A stretch of 64,000 bases of DNA from Rana temporaria (lineage: Eukaryota; Chordata; Amphibia; Anura; Ranidae). Shown piece after piece: positions 11,900 to 23,384 of this stretch (within the stretch, counting starts at the first letter, position 1; every line of letters begins with the position of its first letter). Below the pieces are notes generated by a model, which saw nothing but the letters and a program-made list of their open reading frames with translations, made no database searches and was not told the origin of the DNA. A program made the position numbers and the translations under genes. Location of the stretch: the NCBI RefSeq assembly GCF_905171775.1, contig NC_053489.1, positions 592,389,844 to 592,453,843 of the forward strand. The letters are read 5' to 3'.

Positions 11900-12467
11900 T
11901 ACCGTATTTTCCGGCGTATAAGAAGACCATTTGTACTTAAAAATATCCCCCAAAAATCGGGGGTCGTCTTATAGGCTGGTACCTGTATGCAGAGTCAGAC
12001 TGCAGGCATCCATGGTTCAAAAGCCGCACCTCCTTCTCGTCCTGTTCTATGATAGGCGGAACACTCAGTTTCCCAGCAGAGCCTGTGTTCAGTGTTCCGC
12101 CTATCACGGACGTCCTCTCGTCCGAGGATGTCCATGATAGGCGGAACACTGAACACAGGCTCTGCTGGGAAACTGAGTGTTTTCGCCTATCACGGAACAG
12201 GATGAGGAGGAGACGTGGCTTTTGAACAATGGACGCCGAAGTCTGACTCTGCATACAGGGATAAGGTTTAGAGATCGGAACAGTGAGGTAGGCAATGGGC
12301 ACAGTGAGGTAGGCAATGGGCACAGTGTGTTATGCAATGGGCACAGTGAGGTGAGTCAGAAGGGGGTCATCTTATAAGGTGAGTATATCCCAAAACCAAC
12401 CTTTTAGCTGGAAAATTAGGGGGTCTCCTTATACGCCCAGTCGCCTTATACGCCGGCAAATACTGTA
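11900..12467. mobile_element. MITE with TATTTTCCGGCGTATAAG ends and a giant internal hairpin
   Basis: The left end TACCGTATTTTCCGGCGTAT is matched by the reverse complement of the right end, TACAGTATTTGCCGGCGTAT. Inside, 12050-12106 and 12135-12192 are near-perfect inverted copies (about 57 bp), and each arm itself begins TGATAGGCGG and ends CGCCTATCA. A GGGCACAGTGAGGTAGGCAAT motif repeats at about 12280-12350. A half-copy of the family lies near 49081-49160. Confidence 0.75.
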
Positions 12468-13243
12468 TACATTTATATAATGGTACCAATATTATATTAA
12501 AATTAATGCAATAGACAACAATATAAAATTCTAGTCAAGAGACACACAATTACTAATAAAACCATCACCCAGCCCCTAAGTGAGCTCCCAACACATATAT
12601 TTACCAATATATAAAGTTCATATATCAGGGCAATGCATCCAAAATACACTGCTCAAAAAAACTAAAGGACCACTTTGAAACCACATCAGATCCCAATAGG
12701 GAAAAATATAATGCTGGATATCTATACTGATGTGGACTGGTAACGTGTTAGGAATGAAAGGATGGCACATCATTTAATAGAAATGAAAATTATCAACCTA
12801 CAGAGGGCTGAATTCAAAGACACCCCAAAAATCAAAGTGAAAAAATTATGCAGGAGGCTACTCAAAATGGTATGCAGTAGCTTGTATGGCCCCCACGTGC
12901 TTGTATGGATGTCTGACAATGTCGGGGCATGCTCCTAATGAGACAACGGATGGTGTCTTGGGGTATTTCCTCCCAGATCTAGACCAGGGCATCACTGAGC
13001 TCTTAAACAAACTGAAGTGCAACCTGGTGGCATCGGATGGATAGAAACATAATCACCAGAGGTGTTCTTTTGGATTAAGGTCAGGCAAGCATGGGGGCCA
13101 TTCAATAGTATTAATTACTTCATCCTCCAGGAACTGGCTGCATACTCTCGTACTCTCGCCACATGAGGCAGGGCATTGTTATGCATCAGAAGGAACCCAG
13201 GACCCACTGCACCAGCATAGGTTCTGACAATGGGTCCAAGGAT

Positions 13244-13901
13244 TTAAACCTGATACCTAATTTCAGTCTGGGTGTCATTGTCTAGTCTGTAAAGGTCTGT
13301 GCGTCCCTCCATGGATATGCCTCCCCAGACCATCACTGACCCACCACCAAACCCATCATGCTGAACTATGTTACAGGCAGCATGAGGTTCTCCACGGTTT
13401 TTCCAAACCCTTTCACATCTGTCACAGGTGCTCTGGGTGAACCTGCTCTCATCTGTTAAAAGCTCAGGGCCCCAGTGTTGGACTTGCCAATTCTGGTGTT
13501 CAATCGCAAATGCCAATTGAGCTCTGCGGTGCTGGGCAGTGAACACAGGGCCCACTAAAAGATGTTAGGCCTTCCGGCTACCCTCATGAAGTCTGTTTCT
13601 GATTGTTTGGTCAGAGACATTCACACCAGTGGCCTGCTGGAGGTCATTTTGTAGGGCTCTAGCGTGCTCATCCTGTTCCTCCTTGCACATAGGAGCAGAT
13701 AACGGTCCTGCTGATGGGTTAAGGACCTTCTATGGCCCCGTCCAGCTCTCCTAGAGTAACTGCCTGTCTCCTGGAATCTCCTGCATGCTCTTGAGACTGT
13801 GCTGGGAGACACAGAAAACCTTCTGGCAATGGTACATGTTGATGTGCCATCCTGAAGGAATTGGGCTGCCTGTGCAACACATTAAAGGATCCAGGTATCA
13901 C
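13244..13901 (-). pseudogene. Tc1/mariner transposase remnant
   Basis: Two frame pieces on the minus strand fit a Tc1 transposase. The N-terminal side (13621-13812) reads SPSTVSRACRRFQETGS, a helix-turn-helix DNA-binding stretch. The catalytic side (13244-13555) contains LLTDESRF and GGSVMVWGGIS, the block around the second catalytic Asp in this family. The pieces are in different frames with a gap near 13556-13620, the third catalytic region is not readable, and stops interrupt the rest. It is therefore a dead copy. The gene normally encodes about 340 residues that cut and paste the element at TA sites. Confidence 0.8.
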
Positions 13902-13976
13902 CTCATGCTATCAGAAGTGACCCTGACCCTAGGAAAATGCAAAACTAGAGGAAAATCAGTCAGCAAAGATGAGTTA

Positions 13977-14420
13977 AGCCTCGTACACATGCACATTTTT
14001 CTCCACAAGAAAGCTGCTGGGAGAGCTTTTTGCCGAGAAAACCGTGCGTGTGTAAGAGAACCTGCTCTCTATTTTCTCATCTGAATTCTGGGCAGAGTGT
14101 TTCCTGCCGACAAAAACGTTAGTGTGTATGCTTACCTGTCCCCAGGTAAACCCGTGCATGCTCGAAAAGACTTTGACGCATGCGCGGTAGCATACAAGGG
14201 TAGTGTAGGGTGTAGTAATATGGCGGCAACGGCATCGAATGTGATGAACGCAGGCTCGTCGTAGTCGGTGACGTCACCGCATTCTTGCCATTCAAAAGAA
14301 CGGCGGTTCTTTTGAATGGCCGTCTGTATGCACGGCTTTGCAAGGAAAGCTTGCCAGGAATCCCGTCAGGAAAACCAACGTTTTTTTCCTGATGGGATTC
14401 CTGGCCGTGTGTACAGGGCT
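13977..14420. mobile_element. MITE with GTACACA ends, nested in the Tc1 relic
   Basis: The left end is AGCCTCGTACACATGCAC and the right end, reversed, is AGCCCTGTACACACGGCC. The interior includes the inverted pair AAAGAACGGCGG / TTCTTTTGAATGGC around 14285-14322. It interrupts the Tc1 element, so it arrived later. Confidence 0.7.
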
Positions 14421-14645
14421 TAAGGAAAAAAAAGTGTCAGTAGCCCCCACCTGTAAAACAATTACTGTTTTGGAGGTTTTCTCATTGTTGTCCATCAAGT
14501 GCACCTGTTGTTAATTTTATTAACACCAAAGCAGCTGAAACTGATTAACAAACCCCTACGCTACTTAAATGAACAGATCAATATCCCAGGTGTTTAATTG
14601 ACTTGATTCTATACTCTGATTAAAAACATTTCTTTAAGCAGTGTA

Positions 14646-15202
14646 TATAGGTCAGTCTAACACTACAGTACGTGCAAAAAGATTATATTTGTCCTATTGA
14701 CTTGTTGACTTGTATCCAATATCTCAATAAAATATATAGTATGTTCGACTGTTAGGACTGAGCCCCAATTATAATCACCAAGAAGCCATGGATTAAGCAT
14801 ATTTGAATAATGTTTGTAATTCCACAATTCCAGCCTTTATGCCTTTAAATGTCTCTTACATACAATGCATATGTTGATTTTGTAAGTAAGGCCCCACGTG
14901 CTAAGAATGGAGATTGCACACACTGATGGAGCATCTTTCAACTAGGTCTGTATCAAACTATGTACTGTATATAACACAAGAGGGGATAGAACATCTCCAA
15001 GTATGCATGACATCCGATGTACTGGACAGAACACTGCAGTATAGCAGGCCTGACTCTGCATCTGAACCAAAATATCAGTTAACACATGTCCAATACTAGG
15101 ATCAGAAAAACAACATCCCCTGAAATTTTATTAGTGGCAACAGGCGTCAATGTTCCCAGCTGCAAGATTTAATACAATACATCCAATGTGATGGTATAAT
15201 AG
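14646..15202. other. Intron sequence, no feature seen
   Basis: No exon-like, repeat or inverted structure was recognised. Confidence 0.45.
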
Positions 15203-15718
15203 GTAGCCAATAGGGATGAGCCGAACATACCCGAGTTCGGTTCGCATCAGAACGTTCGAACAGACCGCGGGTTCGCGGGAACATTTAGAACCCCATTGAA
15301 GTCTATGGGACTCGAACGTTCGAATTCAAAAACGATCATTTTAAAGACCAATATTCAATTTAATGTTGGTAAACGTCTTTCAGAACCCGGGTCTTGCCCC
15401 AGGGAACATGTATCAATCGAAAAAAATATTTTAAAAACGGACGTTTTTGCGGAGCAGCGATTTTAATGATGTTTAAAGTGAAAAAAAAAATGAAAAATTC
15501 CTTCAAATATCACACCTGCTGTGTGTCTCTAGTAGTGGCACATGTTTAGAAATGTCCCTGCACAACATTAAATTATTATAAGAACAAAGTAATTTAATAC
15601 TGGTTGCGCACGTGCTGTGTGGGAACAATATCTTGATTATTTTAGGGGTGGTGGGGGGGTGGCATTATCTTTTTGGGAAAGCAAAATTGTAGAAAAAAGG
15701 GCACCCCTCAAACATACT

Positions 15719-16590
15719 GTAATTGTAGCGCAACAAAGAGCCACGTGCAAAGTATTGCATCAAAAATTGTTATTAGGCGCCCTTGTTACACAGGGGCATA
15801 AAAATGTGTCCGTAGGCGCAACATAACACTGCAACCCCTCCCAATATCTGTAATTGGAGCGCAACAAGGAGCCACGTGCAAAGTATTGCATCAAAAATTG
15901 TTATTAGGCGCCCCTGTTACACAGGGGCATAAAAATGTGTCCGTAGGCGCAACATAACACTGCAACCCCTCCCAATATCTGTAATTGGAGCGCAACAAGG
16001 AGCCACGTGCAAAGTATTGCATCAAAAATTGTTATTAGGCGCCCCTGTTACACAGGGGCATAAAAATGTGTCCGTAGGCGCAACATAACACTGCAACCCC
16101 TCCCAATATCTGTAATTGGAGCGCAACAAGGAGCCACGTGCAAAGTATTGCATCAAAAATTGTTATTAGGCGCCCCTGTTACACAGGGGCATAAAAATGT
16201 GTCCGTAGGCGCAACATAACACTGCAACCCCTCCCAATATCTGTAATTGGAGCGCAACAAGGAGCCACGTGCAAAGTATTGCATCAAAAATTGTTATTAG
16301 GCGCCCCTGTTACACAGGGGCATAAAAATGTGTCCGTAGGCGCAACATAACACTGCAACCCCTCCCAATATCTGTAATTGGAGCGCAACAAGGAGCCACG
16401 TGCAAAGTATTGCATCAAAAATTGTTATTAGGCGCCCCTGTTACACAGGGGCATAAAAATGTGTCCGTAGGCGCAATATAACACTGCAACCCCTCCCAAT
16501 ATCTGTAATTGGAGCGCAACAAGGAGCCACGTGCAAAGTATTGCATCAAAAATTGTTATTAGGTGCCCCTGTTACACAGGGGCACAAAAA
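15719..16590. repeat. 131-bp tandem array inside the hAT element
   Basis: The phrase CTGTAATTGGAGCGCAACAA starts at 15848, 15979, 16110, 16241, 16372 and 16503, an exact 131-bp period, with a slightly divergent first unit at 15719. Units differ at only a few positions. Each contains the perfect small hairpin GCCCCTGTTACACAGGGGC. No coding frame. Confidence 0.95.
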
Positions 16591-16599
16591 TTGTGCCTT

Positions 16600-16912
16600 A
16601 GGCCACGTGCAAAGTATTGCATCAAAAATTGTTATTAGACGCCCCTGTTACACAGGGGCACAAAAATTGTGCCTTAGGCCACATGCAAAGTATTGCATCA
16701 AAAATTGTTATTAGACACCCCTGTTACACAGGGGCAGAAAAATTATGCCTTAGGCCACGTGCAAAGTATTGCATCAAAAATTGTTATTAGACGCCCCTGT
16801 TACACAGGGGCACAAAAATTAGGCCTTAGGCCACGTGCAAAGTATTGCATCAAAAATTGTTATTAGGCGCCCCTGTTAAACAGGGGCAGAAAAATTAGGC
16901 CTTAGGCACTGC
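16600..16912. repeat. About 75-bp shortened units continuing the array
   Basis: About four units of GCCACGTGCAAAGTATTGCA...CCCCTGTTACACAGGGGC follow the 131-bp array. They are deleted versions of that unit with more sequence divergence (GGGGCACAAAAATT...). This is the degenerate edge nearest the 3' end of the transposase gene. Confidence 0.85.
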
Positions 16913-17055
16913 TGGCGGAGCACAGAAAAACAAAATTTCTTACTAGCTAACAGCATGAAAAGTGAGGAGGAGAAGGATATTCCATCAGCAGCACAACAGG
17001 ACAGTCACTCAGCATCAGCAGTCTCAAAGGGATCTGATATTTCAACACAAAATTC

Positions 17056-20000
17056 TTATTCAGTAACATCAGCATCAGGTGCTTGGTAGCCGGTGTTGAT
17101 CCAAGCCTGATTCATTTTGATGAAGGTCAGTCGATCAACAGAGTCGGTGGAGAGGCGTACCCTGTGATCGGTCACAAAGCCTCCAGCAGCACTGAATGTG
17201 CGTTCTGAAAGAACACTGGATGCAGGGCAAGCCAGTAGCTCAATTGCGTACTGTGCAAGCTCTGGCCAGTGATCCATCCTCAAGACCCAGTAAGCCAGAG
17301 GATTTTTCGTGGGGAAGGTGTCCAAGTCGGATCTTGCCGCTAGGTATTCCCAGACCATGTAAACCAGACGCTGGCGATGGTTGCTGGAACCGGTCAGACC
17401 TTGGGGCTGCGGACTAAAAAATTGTCTGAACGCATCGGTCAGACGGCCACCTTCTCCACCGCTCCTTCTCTGACTCACCGAAGCCTCTGCAAGACGTTGT
17501 CCAGGGCCAGGTTTTGGTAATCCCCCCGGTTCTGGGAACGCATTGCACAGACCCTTCTGCAAGGCCTCCCGCAGTAGTTTCATCTTCTGCTCCCTCTGCG
17601 ATGGCAACATAAGATCCGCTACCTTACTCTTGTAACGTGGATCAAGGAGAGTTGCCAGCCAGTAATGATCCCTCTCCTTGATAGCACGTACACGAGGATC
17701 CTTACGCAGGCTTTGCAGGATCAGGGAGGCCATGCAGCGTAGGTTTGCAGAGGCATTCGGGGCACAGTCCTCTCGGTCACTGAGGACGACAGGATCCTCA
17801 GCCACCTCATCCCAGCCACGTAAAAGTCCACGTGTTCCTTGGGACTGTAAATGATCCCTTGAAGACTGCTGCTGTTGATGCTGAGTGCTAGGCTCCACCT
17901 CCATGCTGCTGATACAATCCTCCTCCTCCTCCTCTTCCTCATCCTCCTCCTCCTCTTCCTGTGTTCCAGGTGGGCAAGCAGGAACAGTGTCTGGATAAAG
18001 GGGGCCTTGAGAGGTAAGGAAGTCCTCCTCTTCCTCCCTCTGTTCTGCCTCAAGGGCCCTGTCCATTATTCCACGTAGGGTGTGCTCCAACATGTGAATA
18101 AGTGGGACAGTATCACTGATGCATGCACTGTCACTGCTCACCATCCTCGTGGCCTCCTCAAATGGTGACAGGACAGTGCATGCATCCCTGATCAAGGCCC
18201 ACTGGCGTGGTGAAAAAAAACCAAGCTCCCCTGAGCCAGTTCTGCTGCCATATTGGCACAGGTACTCATTGATGGCCCTCTGCTGCGTGTGCAGCCGCTG
18301 CAGCATGGCCAACGTAGAGTTCCATCTGGTGGGCATGTCACAGATTAGGCGGTTCTTGGGCAGGTTGTATTCCCTCTGGAGGTCTGTCAGCCGAGCAGTG
18401 GCATTATATGACCTCCGGAAATGCACACAGACTTTCCTGGCCTGCCTCAGGACATCCTGTAAGCCAGGGTACCTGCCCAAGAACCGCTGCACCACCAAAT
18501 TGAGAACATGCGCAAAACAGGGCACATGGGTGAGTTTTCCACGTCGCAGGGCAGAGAGGAGGTTGGTGCCATTATCGCTGACCACCATTCCAGGCTTCAG
18601 CTGGCGTGGCGTCAACCACCTCTGAGCCTGCCCCTGCAGAGCTGAAAGAACCTCTTCCCCAGTGTGGCTCCTGTCTCCCAAGCACACCAGCTCTAGGACC
18701 GCATGGCATCTCTTGGCCTGCATTCCTGCGTAGCCCGTCGTACGCCTACGGAGCACGGCTGGTTCTGAGCCAACATCACCACAGGAAGAGGCCACAGAGG
18801 AAGAAGAAGAGGAGGGGGTGGAGGAGAGAGGTGTGTCACAAGCAGTTGTAGTGTTTTGGAGGCGTGGTGGTGGAACAACCTCCAAAACTACTGTACCTTG
18901 ACCTGCGTCCTTCCCAGCTGCCAGCAGAGTCACCCAATGGGCCGTAAAAGACAGGTAACGTCCCTGTCCATGCCTGCTGGACCATGAGTCAGCGGTAAGA
19001 TGCACCTTACCACTGACCGCCCTGTCCAGCGAGGTATGGACATTGCCTTCCACATGCCGGTAGAGAGCCGGAATCGCCTTCCGTGAAAAAAAGTGGCGTT
19101 TGGGTACTTGCCACTGAGGTACTGCACATTCCACAAACTCACGGAAGGGGGCAGAATCTACCAACTGAAAAGGTAGCAGTTGAAGTGCTAGCAATTTTGC
19201 TAAGCTAGCATTCAACCGCTGGGCATGTGGATGGCTGGGAGCGTACTTCTTTCGGCGCTGCAGCAGCTGGGGCAGGGAAATTTGTCTGGTAATATCAGTA
19301 GATTGGCCGGATGTACTACCACTACTACGTTGTGACACACCTATTTCTACAGCTTCGGTGCAGGCTGCAGAGAGGACTGGGGGTCTAGTGGGGTTTGAGG
19401 TCACAGAAGGGCAAGGGGAGGACCGCTTTGGTCTTTGGTGTGGGTCTTTCTGGTATGCCTGCCAACGAGCTGCATGGCAGGTCGACATATGTCTGGACAA
19501 GCATGTGGTGCCCAAGCGGGTGATGTTTTGGCCACGCGAGATACGCTTGAGACATATGTTGCAAACAGCAAAGGTAGGATCTGATGAACAGGTTTCAAAA
19601 AAGGCCCACACCAAAGAACTTTTGCTGTACCGTTGAGACACAGCAGCGCCACGTAATGCAGTTGGTGTACTGCCCTTAAGCTGACCCCTGGAGGGCTTCC
19701 TGCCTCTTTGAAGATGTGCCTGTGCCTCGTCCTCTTCCTCCTCCTCCTCTCTCCTACCAGGCACCCAGGTAGAGTCAATGACCTCATCATCCCCTCCCTC
19801 CTCATCATCACTGGCGACAACCTGGCAGTATGCTCCAGCTGGGGGAACATCACTCCCAGATTGTTGTCCCTCTCGGCCACCCCCTCTCCCTGGGCTCACA
19901 TCAATGCCTTCCTCTATCAGTGTTCCGTCATCGGAGTCTTCAAAACGCTGCGCATCTTCAGCTAGCATGTACCCAACACTGTGTTGAAACAGTTCGGGGG

Positions 20001-20325
20001 ACTCCTCAGGAGGACACGGTGGGACTAGGGAAGGATTGTGTGATCCCATTGTGCAGAGGGTAGAGGACGCCTTGGCAGCTGATTTGCCAGACAAACTATA
20101 ATCAGTCTGTGTGAGAGAGGATGAGGAGGATGAGGACGGCTTGGTCATCCACTCAACTAATTTCTCAGCATGTTGAGGCTCAACACGGCCAGCTCCCGAA
20201 AAGAAGGACGAGCGGCCACGGCCACGTGCTGAAGAGGATGCACCACATCCATCACCAGCGTTACCTCTAGAAGCAGAGCCTGCTTGCCCTCGTGACTCTC
20301 TGCCTCTCTTTGTCCTTCCAGCCAT
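17056..20325 (-). CDS. hAT transposase with N-terminal BED zinc finger, intact
   Basis: This is a 1089-residue uninterrupted frame that would cut and paste the surrounding element. Residues 1-230 are low-complexity (Ser/Gly/Arg, then acidic). A BED finger sits at about 235-286 with Cys255, Cys258, His279 and His284. The hAT catalytic core shows TADSWSS (Asp446) and SDNGTNL (Asp584), followed by CFAHVLNL. The C-terminal dimerisation block is LLACPASSVLSERTFSAAG, with the likely catalytic Glu1041. An acidic Glu/Asp run lies near 790. The start ATG (20323-20325 on minus) has G at +4 and sits beside the 88-bp array. Length is above the usual 600-800 of hAT transposases, mostly from the N-terminal and internal low-complexity segments. 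Family assignment follows from motifs and the 8-bp duplication. Activity is inferred from the open frame only. Confidence 0.93.
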   Translation of the reverse strand: MAGRTKRGRESRGQAGSASRGNAGDGCGASSSARGRGRSSFFSGAGRVEPQHAEKLVEWMTKPSSSSSSSLTQTDYSLSGKSAAKASSTLCTMGSHNPSLVPPCPPEESPELFQHSVGYMLAEDAQRFEDSDDGTLIEEGIDVSPGRGGGREGQQSGSDVPPAGAYCQVVASDDEEGGDDEVIDSTWVPGRREEEEEEDEAQAHLQRGRKPSRGQLKGSTPTALRGAAVSQRYSKSSLVWAFFETCSSDPTFAVCNICLKRISRGQNITRLGTTCLSRHMSTCHAARWQAYQKDPHQRPKRSSPCPSVTSNPTRPPVLSAACTEAVEIGVSQRSSGSTSGQSTDITRQISLPQLLQRRKKYAPSHPHAQRLNASLAKLLALQLLPFQLVDSAPFREFVECAVPQWQVPKRHFFSRKAIPALYRHVEGNVHTSLDRAVSGKVHLTADSWSSRHGQGRYLSFTAHWVTLLAAGKDAGQGTVVLEVVPPPRLQNTTTACDTPLSSTPSSSSSSVASSCGDVGSEPAVLRRRTTGYAGMQAKRCHAVLELVCLGDRSHTGEEVLSALQGQAQRWLTPRQLKPGMVVSDNGTNLLSALRRGKLTHVPCFAHVLNLVVQRFLGRYPGLQDVLRQARKVCVHFRRSYNATARLTDLQREYNLPKNRLICDMPTRWNSTLAMLQRLHTQQRAINEYLCQYGSRTGSGELGFFSPRQWALIRDACTVLSPFEEATRMVSSDSACISDTVPLIHMLEHTLRGIMDRALEAEQREEEEDFLTSQGPLYPDTVPACPPGTQEEEEEDEEEEEEEDCISSMEVEPSTQHQQQQSSRDHLQSQGTRGLLRGWDEVAEDPVVLSDREDCAPNASANLRCMASLILQSLRKDPRVRAIKERDHYWLATLLDPRYKSKVADLMLPSQREQKMKLLREALQKGLCNAFPEPGGLPKPGPGQRLAEASVSQRRSGGEGGRLTDAFRQFFSPQPQGLTGSSNHRQRLVYMVWEYLAARSDLDTFPTKNPLAYWVLRMDHWPELAQYAIELLACPASSVLSERTFSAAGGFVTDHRVRLSTDSVDRLTFIKMNQAWINTGYQAPDADVTE

Positions 20326-20330
20326 AGTTA

Positions 20331-21859
20331 TGCGTTCAGGTGTTATGTAACAAAATAGTCGCTGTCACACCAACTGCGTTCAGATGGTATTACACAGCAA
20401 CCACACAGTAAGAGCGACTTGGCTCAAGTGTAAAGTAACAAAATAGTCGCAGTCACACCAACTGCGTTCAGATGGTATTAAACAGCAACCACACAGTAAG
20501 AGCGACTTGGCTCAAGTGTAAAGTAACAAAATAGTCGCAGTCACACCAACTGCGTTCAGATGGTATTAAACAGCAACCACACAGTAAGAGCGACTTGGCT
20601 CAAGTGTAAAGTAACAAAATAGTCGCAGTCACACCAACTGCGTTCAGATGGTATTAAACAGCAACCACACAGTAAGAGCGACTTGGCTCAAGTGTAAAGT
20701 AACAAAATAGTCGCAGTCACACCAACTGCGTTCAGATGGTATTAAACAGCAACCACACAGTAAGAGCGACTTGGCTCAAGTGTAAAGTAACAAAATAGTC
20801 GCAGTCACACCAACTGCGTTCAGATGGTATTAAACAGCAACCACACAGTAAGAGCGACTTGGCTCAAGTGTAAAGTAACAAAATAGTCGCTGTCACACCA
20901 ACTGCGTTCAGATGGTATTAAACAGCAACCACACAGTAAGAGCGACTTGGCTCAAGTGTTATGTAACAAAATAGTCGCTGTCACACCAACTGCTTTCAGA
21001 TGGTATTAAACAGCAACCACACAGTAAGAGCGACTTGGCTCAAGTGTAAAGTAACAAAATAGTCGCAGTCACACCAACTGCGTTCAGATGGTATTAAACA
21101 GCAACCACACAGTAAGAGCGACTTGGCTCAAGTGTAAAGTAACAAAATAGTCGCAGTCACACCAACTGCGTTCAGATAGTATTAAACAGCAACCACACAG
21201 TAAGAGCGACTTGGCTCAAGTGTTATGTAACAAAATAGTCGCTGTCACACCAACTGCTTTCAGATGGTATTAAACAGCAACCACACAGTAAGAGCGACTT
21301 GGCTCAAGTGTTATGTAACAAAATAGTCGCTGTCACACCAACTGCTTTCAGATGGTATTAAACAGCAACCACACAGTAAGAGCGACTTGGCTCAAGTGTA
21401 AAGTAACAAAATAGTCGCTGTCACACCAACTGCGTTCAGATGGTATTAAACAGCAACCACACAGTAAGAGCGACTTGGCTCAAGTGTTATGTAACAAAAT
21501 AGTCGCTGTCACACCAACTGCTTTCAGATGGTATTAAACAGCAACCACACAGTAAGAGCGACTTGGCTCAAGTGTTATGTAACAAAATAGTCGCAGTCAC
21601 ACCAACTGCGTTCAGATGGTATTAAACAGCAACCACACAGTTAGAGCGACTTGGCTCAAGTGTAAAGTAACAAAATAGTCGCAGTCACACCAACTGCGTT
21701 CAGATGGTATTAAACAGCAACCACACAGTAAGAGCGACTTGGCTCAAGTGTTATGTAACAAAATAGTCGCTGTCACACCAACTGCTTTCAGATGGTATTA
21801 AACAGCAACCACACAGTAAGAGCGACTTGGCTCAAGTGTAAAGTAACAAAATAGTCGCA
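20331..21859. repeat. 88-bp tandem array, subfamily A (about 17 units)
   Basis: CAACTGCGTTCAGATGG starts at 20371, 20459 and 20547 and so on with an 88-bp period. Units carry AAATAGTCGC and AGAGCGACTTGG, a GTCGC/GCGAC inverted pair. Two variants alternate irregularly (TGTAAAGTAAC versus TGTTATGTAAC, and TGCGTTCAG versus TGCTTTCAG), a pattern expected from unequal exchange. The array begins a few bases upstream of the transposase start codon. Confidence 0.95.
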
Positions 21860-22885
21860 GTGACACCAACTGCCTTTAGTTGCTATTAAACAGCACGCAC
21901 GCAGTAATAGCGACTGCGGTCAAATGCGATTTAACAGCACGCACGCAGTGACACCAACTGCCTTTAGTTGCTATTAAACAGCACGCACGCAGTAATAGCG
22001 ACTGCGGTCTAATGCGATTTAACAGCACGCACGCAGTGACACCAACTGCCTTTAGTTGCTATTAAACAGCACGCACGCAGTAATAGCGACTGCGGTCAAA
22101 TGCGATTTAACAGCACGCACGCAGTGACACCAACTGCCTTTAGTTGCTATTAAACAGCACGCACGCAGTAATAGCCACTGCGGTCAAATGCGATTTAACA
22201 GCACGCACGCAGTGACACCAACTGCCTTTAGTTGCTATTAAACTGCACGCACGCAGTAATAGCGACTGCGGTCAAATGCGATTTAACAGCACGCACGCAG
22301 TGACACCAACTGCCTTTAGTTGCTATTAAACAGCACGCACGCAGTAATAGCGACTGCGGTCTAATGCGGTTTAACAGCACGCACGCAGTGACACCAACTG
22401 CCTTTAGTTGCTATTAAACAGCACGCACGCAGTAATAGCGACTGCGGTCTAATGCGATTTAACAGCACGCACGCAGTGACACCAACTGCCTTTAGTTGCT
22501 ATTAAACAGCACGCACGCAGTAATAGCGACTGCGGTCAAATGCGATTTAACAGCACGCACGCAGTGACACCAACTGCCTTTAGTTGCTATTAAACAGCAC
22601 GCACGCAGTAATAGCGACTGCGGTCAAATGCGATTTAACAGCACGCACGCAGTGACACCAACTGCCTTTAGTTGCTATTAAACAGCACGCACGCAGTAAT
22701 AGCGACTGCGGTCAAATGCGATTTAACAGCACACACGCAGTGACACCAACTGCCTTTAGTTGCTATTAAACAGCACGCACGCAGTAATAGCCACTGCGGT
22801 CAAATGTGATTTAACAGCACGCACGCAGTGACACCAACTGCCTTTAGTTGCTATTAAACAGCACGCACGCAGTAATAGCGACTGC
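21860..22885. repeat. 88-bp tandem array, subfamily B (about 11-12 units)
   Basis: GTGACACCAACTGCC starts at 21860, 21948 and 22036, again an 88-bp period, in register with subfamily A (shared ACACCAACTGC and TATTAAACAGCA). The sequence has diverged: TTTAGTTGC, GCACGCACGCAGTAATAGCG. Each unit includes two GCACGCACGCAGT copies. The last unit breaks off at GCGACTGCGTTTCTG. Confidence 0.93.
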
Positions 22886-23212
22886 GTTTCTGTGTAATTC
22901 AATAGCCCAGTTGCATTAACAGCGACTGCGCTTCTGTGCAAATAAATTGCACACGTGCAGTAACAGGTAATGCGTCTGTGTGTGCAATTAACTAGCACAC
23001 GTTAAATAACACAGAATAATTATATTTAAAGTAAATCCCTAATGCAGGCAATACAACACGTTAGAGCGCTGCATGTAGAACAATCTCCTGCCTGACAGAT
23101 ACTAATAGATAAACTAGCTGAGCTGTACAGTTTATAAATATATTGACAACGCCTAAGGATGTGAATATATTCTCTACAAACTGTACTTTTAACTATACTG
23201 ACTACACTTCCT

Positions 23213-23214
23213 AC

Positions 23215-23250
<36 letters not shown>
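23213..23250. repeat. (CTAT)n microsatellite
   Basis: About nine uninterrupted CTAT units inside the hAT element, followed by a CTCTATCTCTCT-rich stretch to about 23305. Confidence 0.95.
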
Positions 23251-23384
23251 GTTAAGACACTGTGTCTCTATCTCTCTATCTCTCTCTGTCTGACTGACTG
23301 ATCTTCTCTAGAACCGCCAACACACTACACTAGGCAGCCGTGCAGGCTGCCTTTTATAGTGGGGGGCGTGTACTAAATCCCCCT

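Larger units (their letters stand above)
12647..14643 (-). mobile_element. Decayed Tc1/mariner transposon with TA duplication
   Basis: The left end is TA|CACTGCTCAAAAAAACTAAAGG. The right end, reversed, reads CACTGCTTAAAGAAATG, again preceded by TA. The element carries minus-strand remnants of a Tc1-type transposase (13244-13901). A foreign MITE (13977-14420) is inserted in its right part. The right inverted repeat is more eroded than the left, and the element cannot encode its own transposase. Confidence 0.8.

Noticed and set aside
17196..20063. Several open frames on the plus strand opposite the transposase
   Set aside because: They are shadows of the 1089-codon minus-strand gene, with no family motifs of their own.
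20331..22885. Regular repeats that could suggest a CRISPR array
   Set aside because: Units are contiguous 88-bp tandem repeats without unique spacers, inside a eukaryotic transposon.
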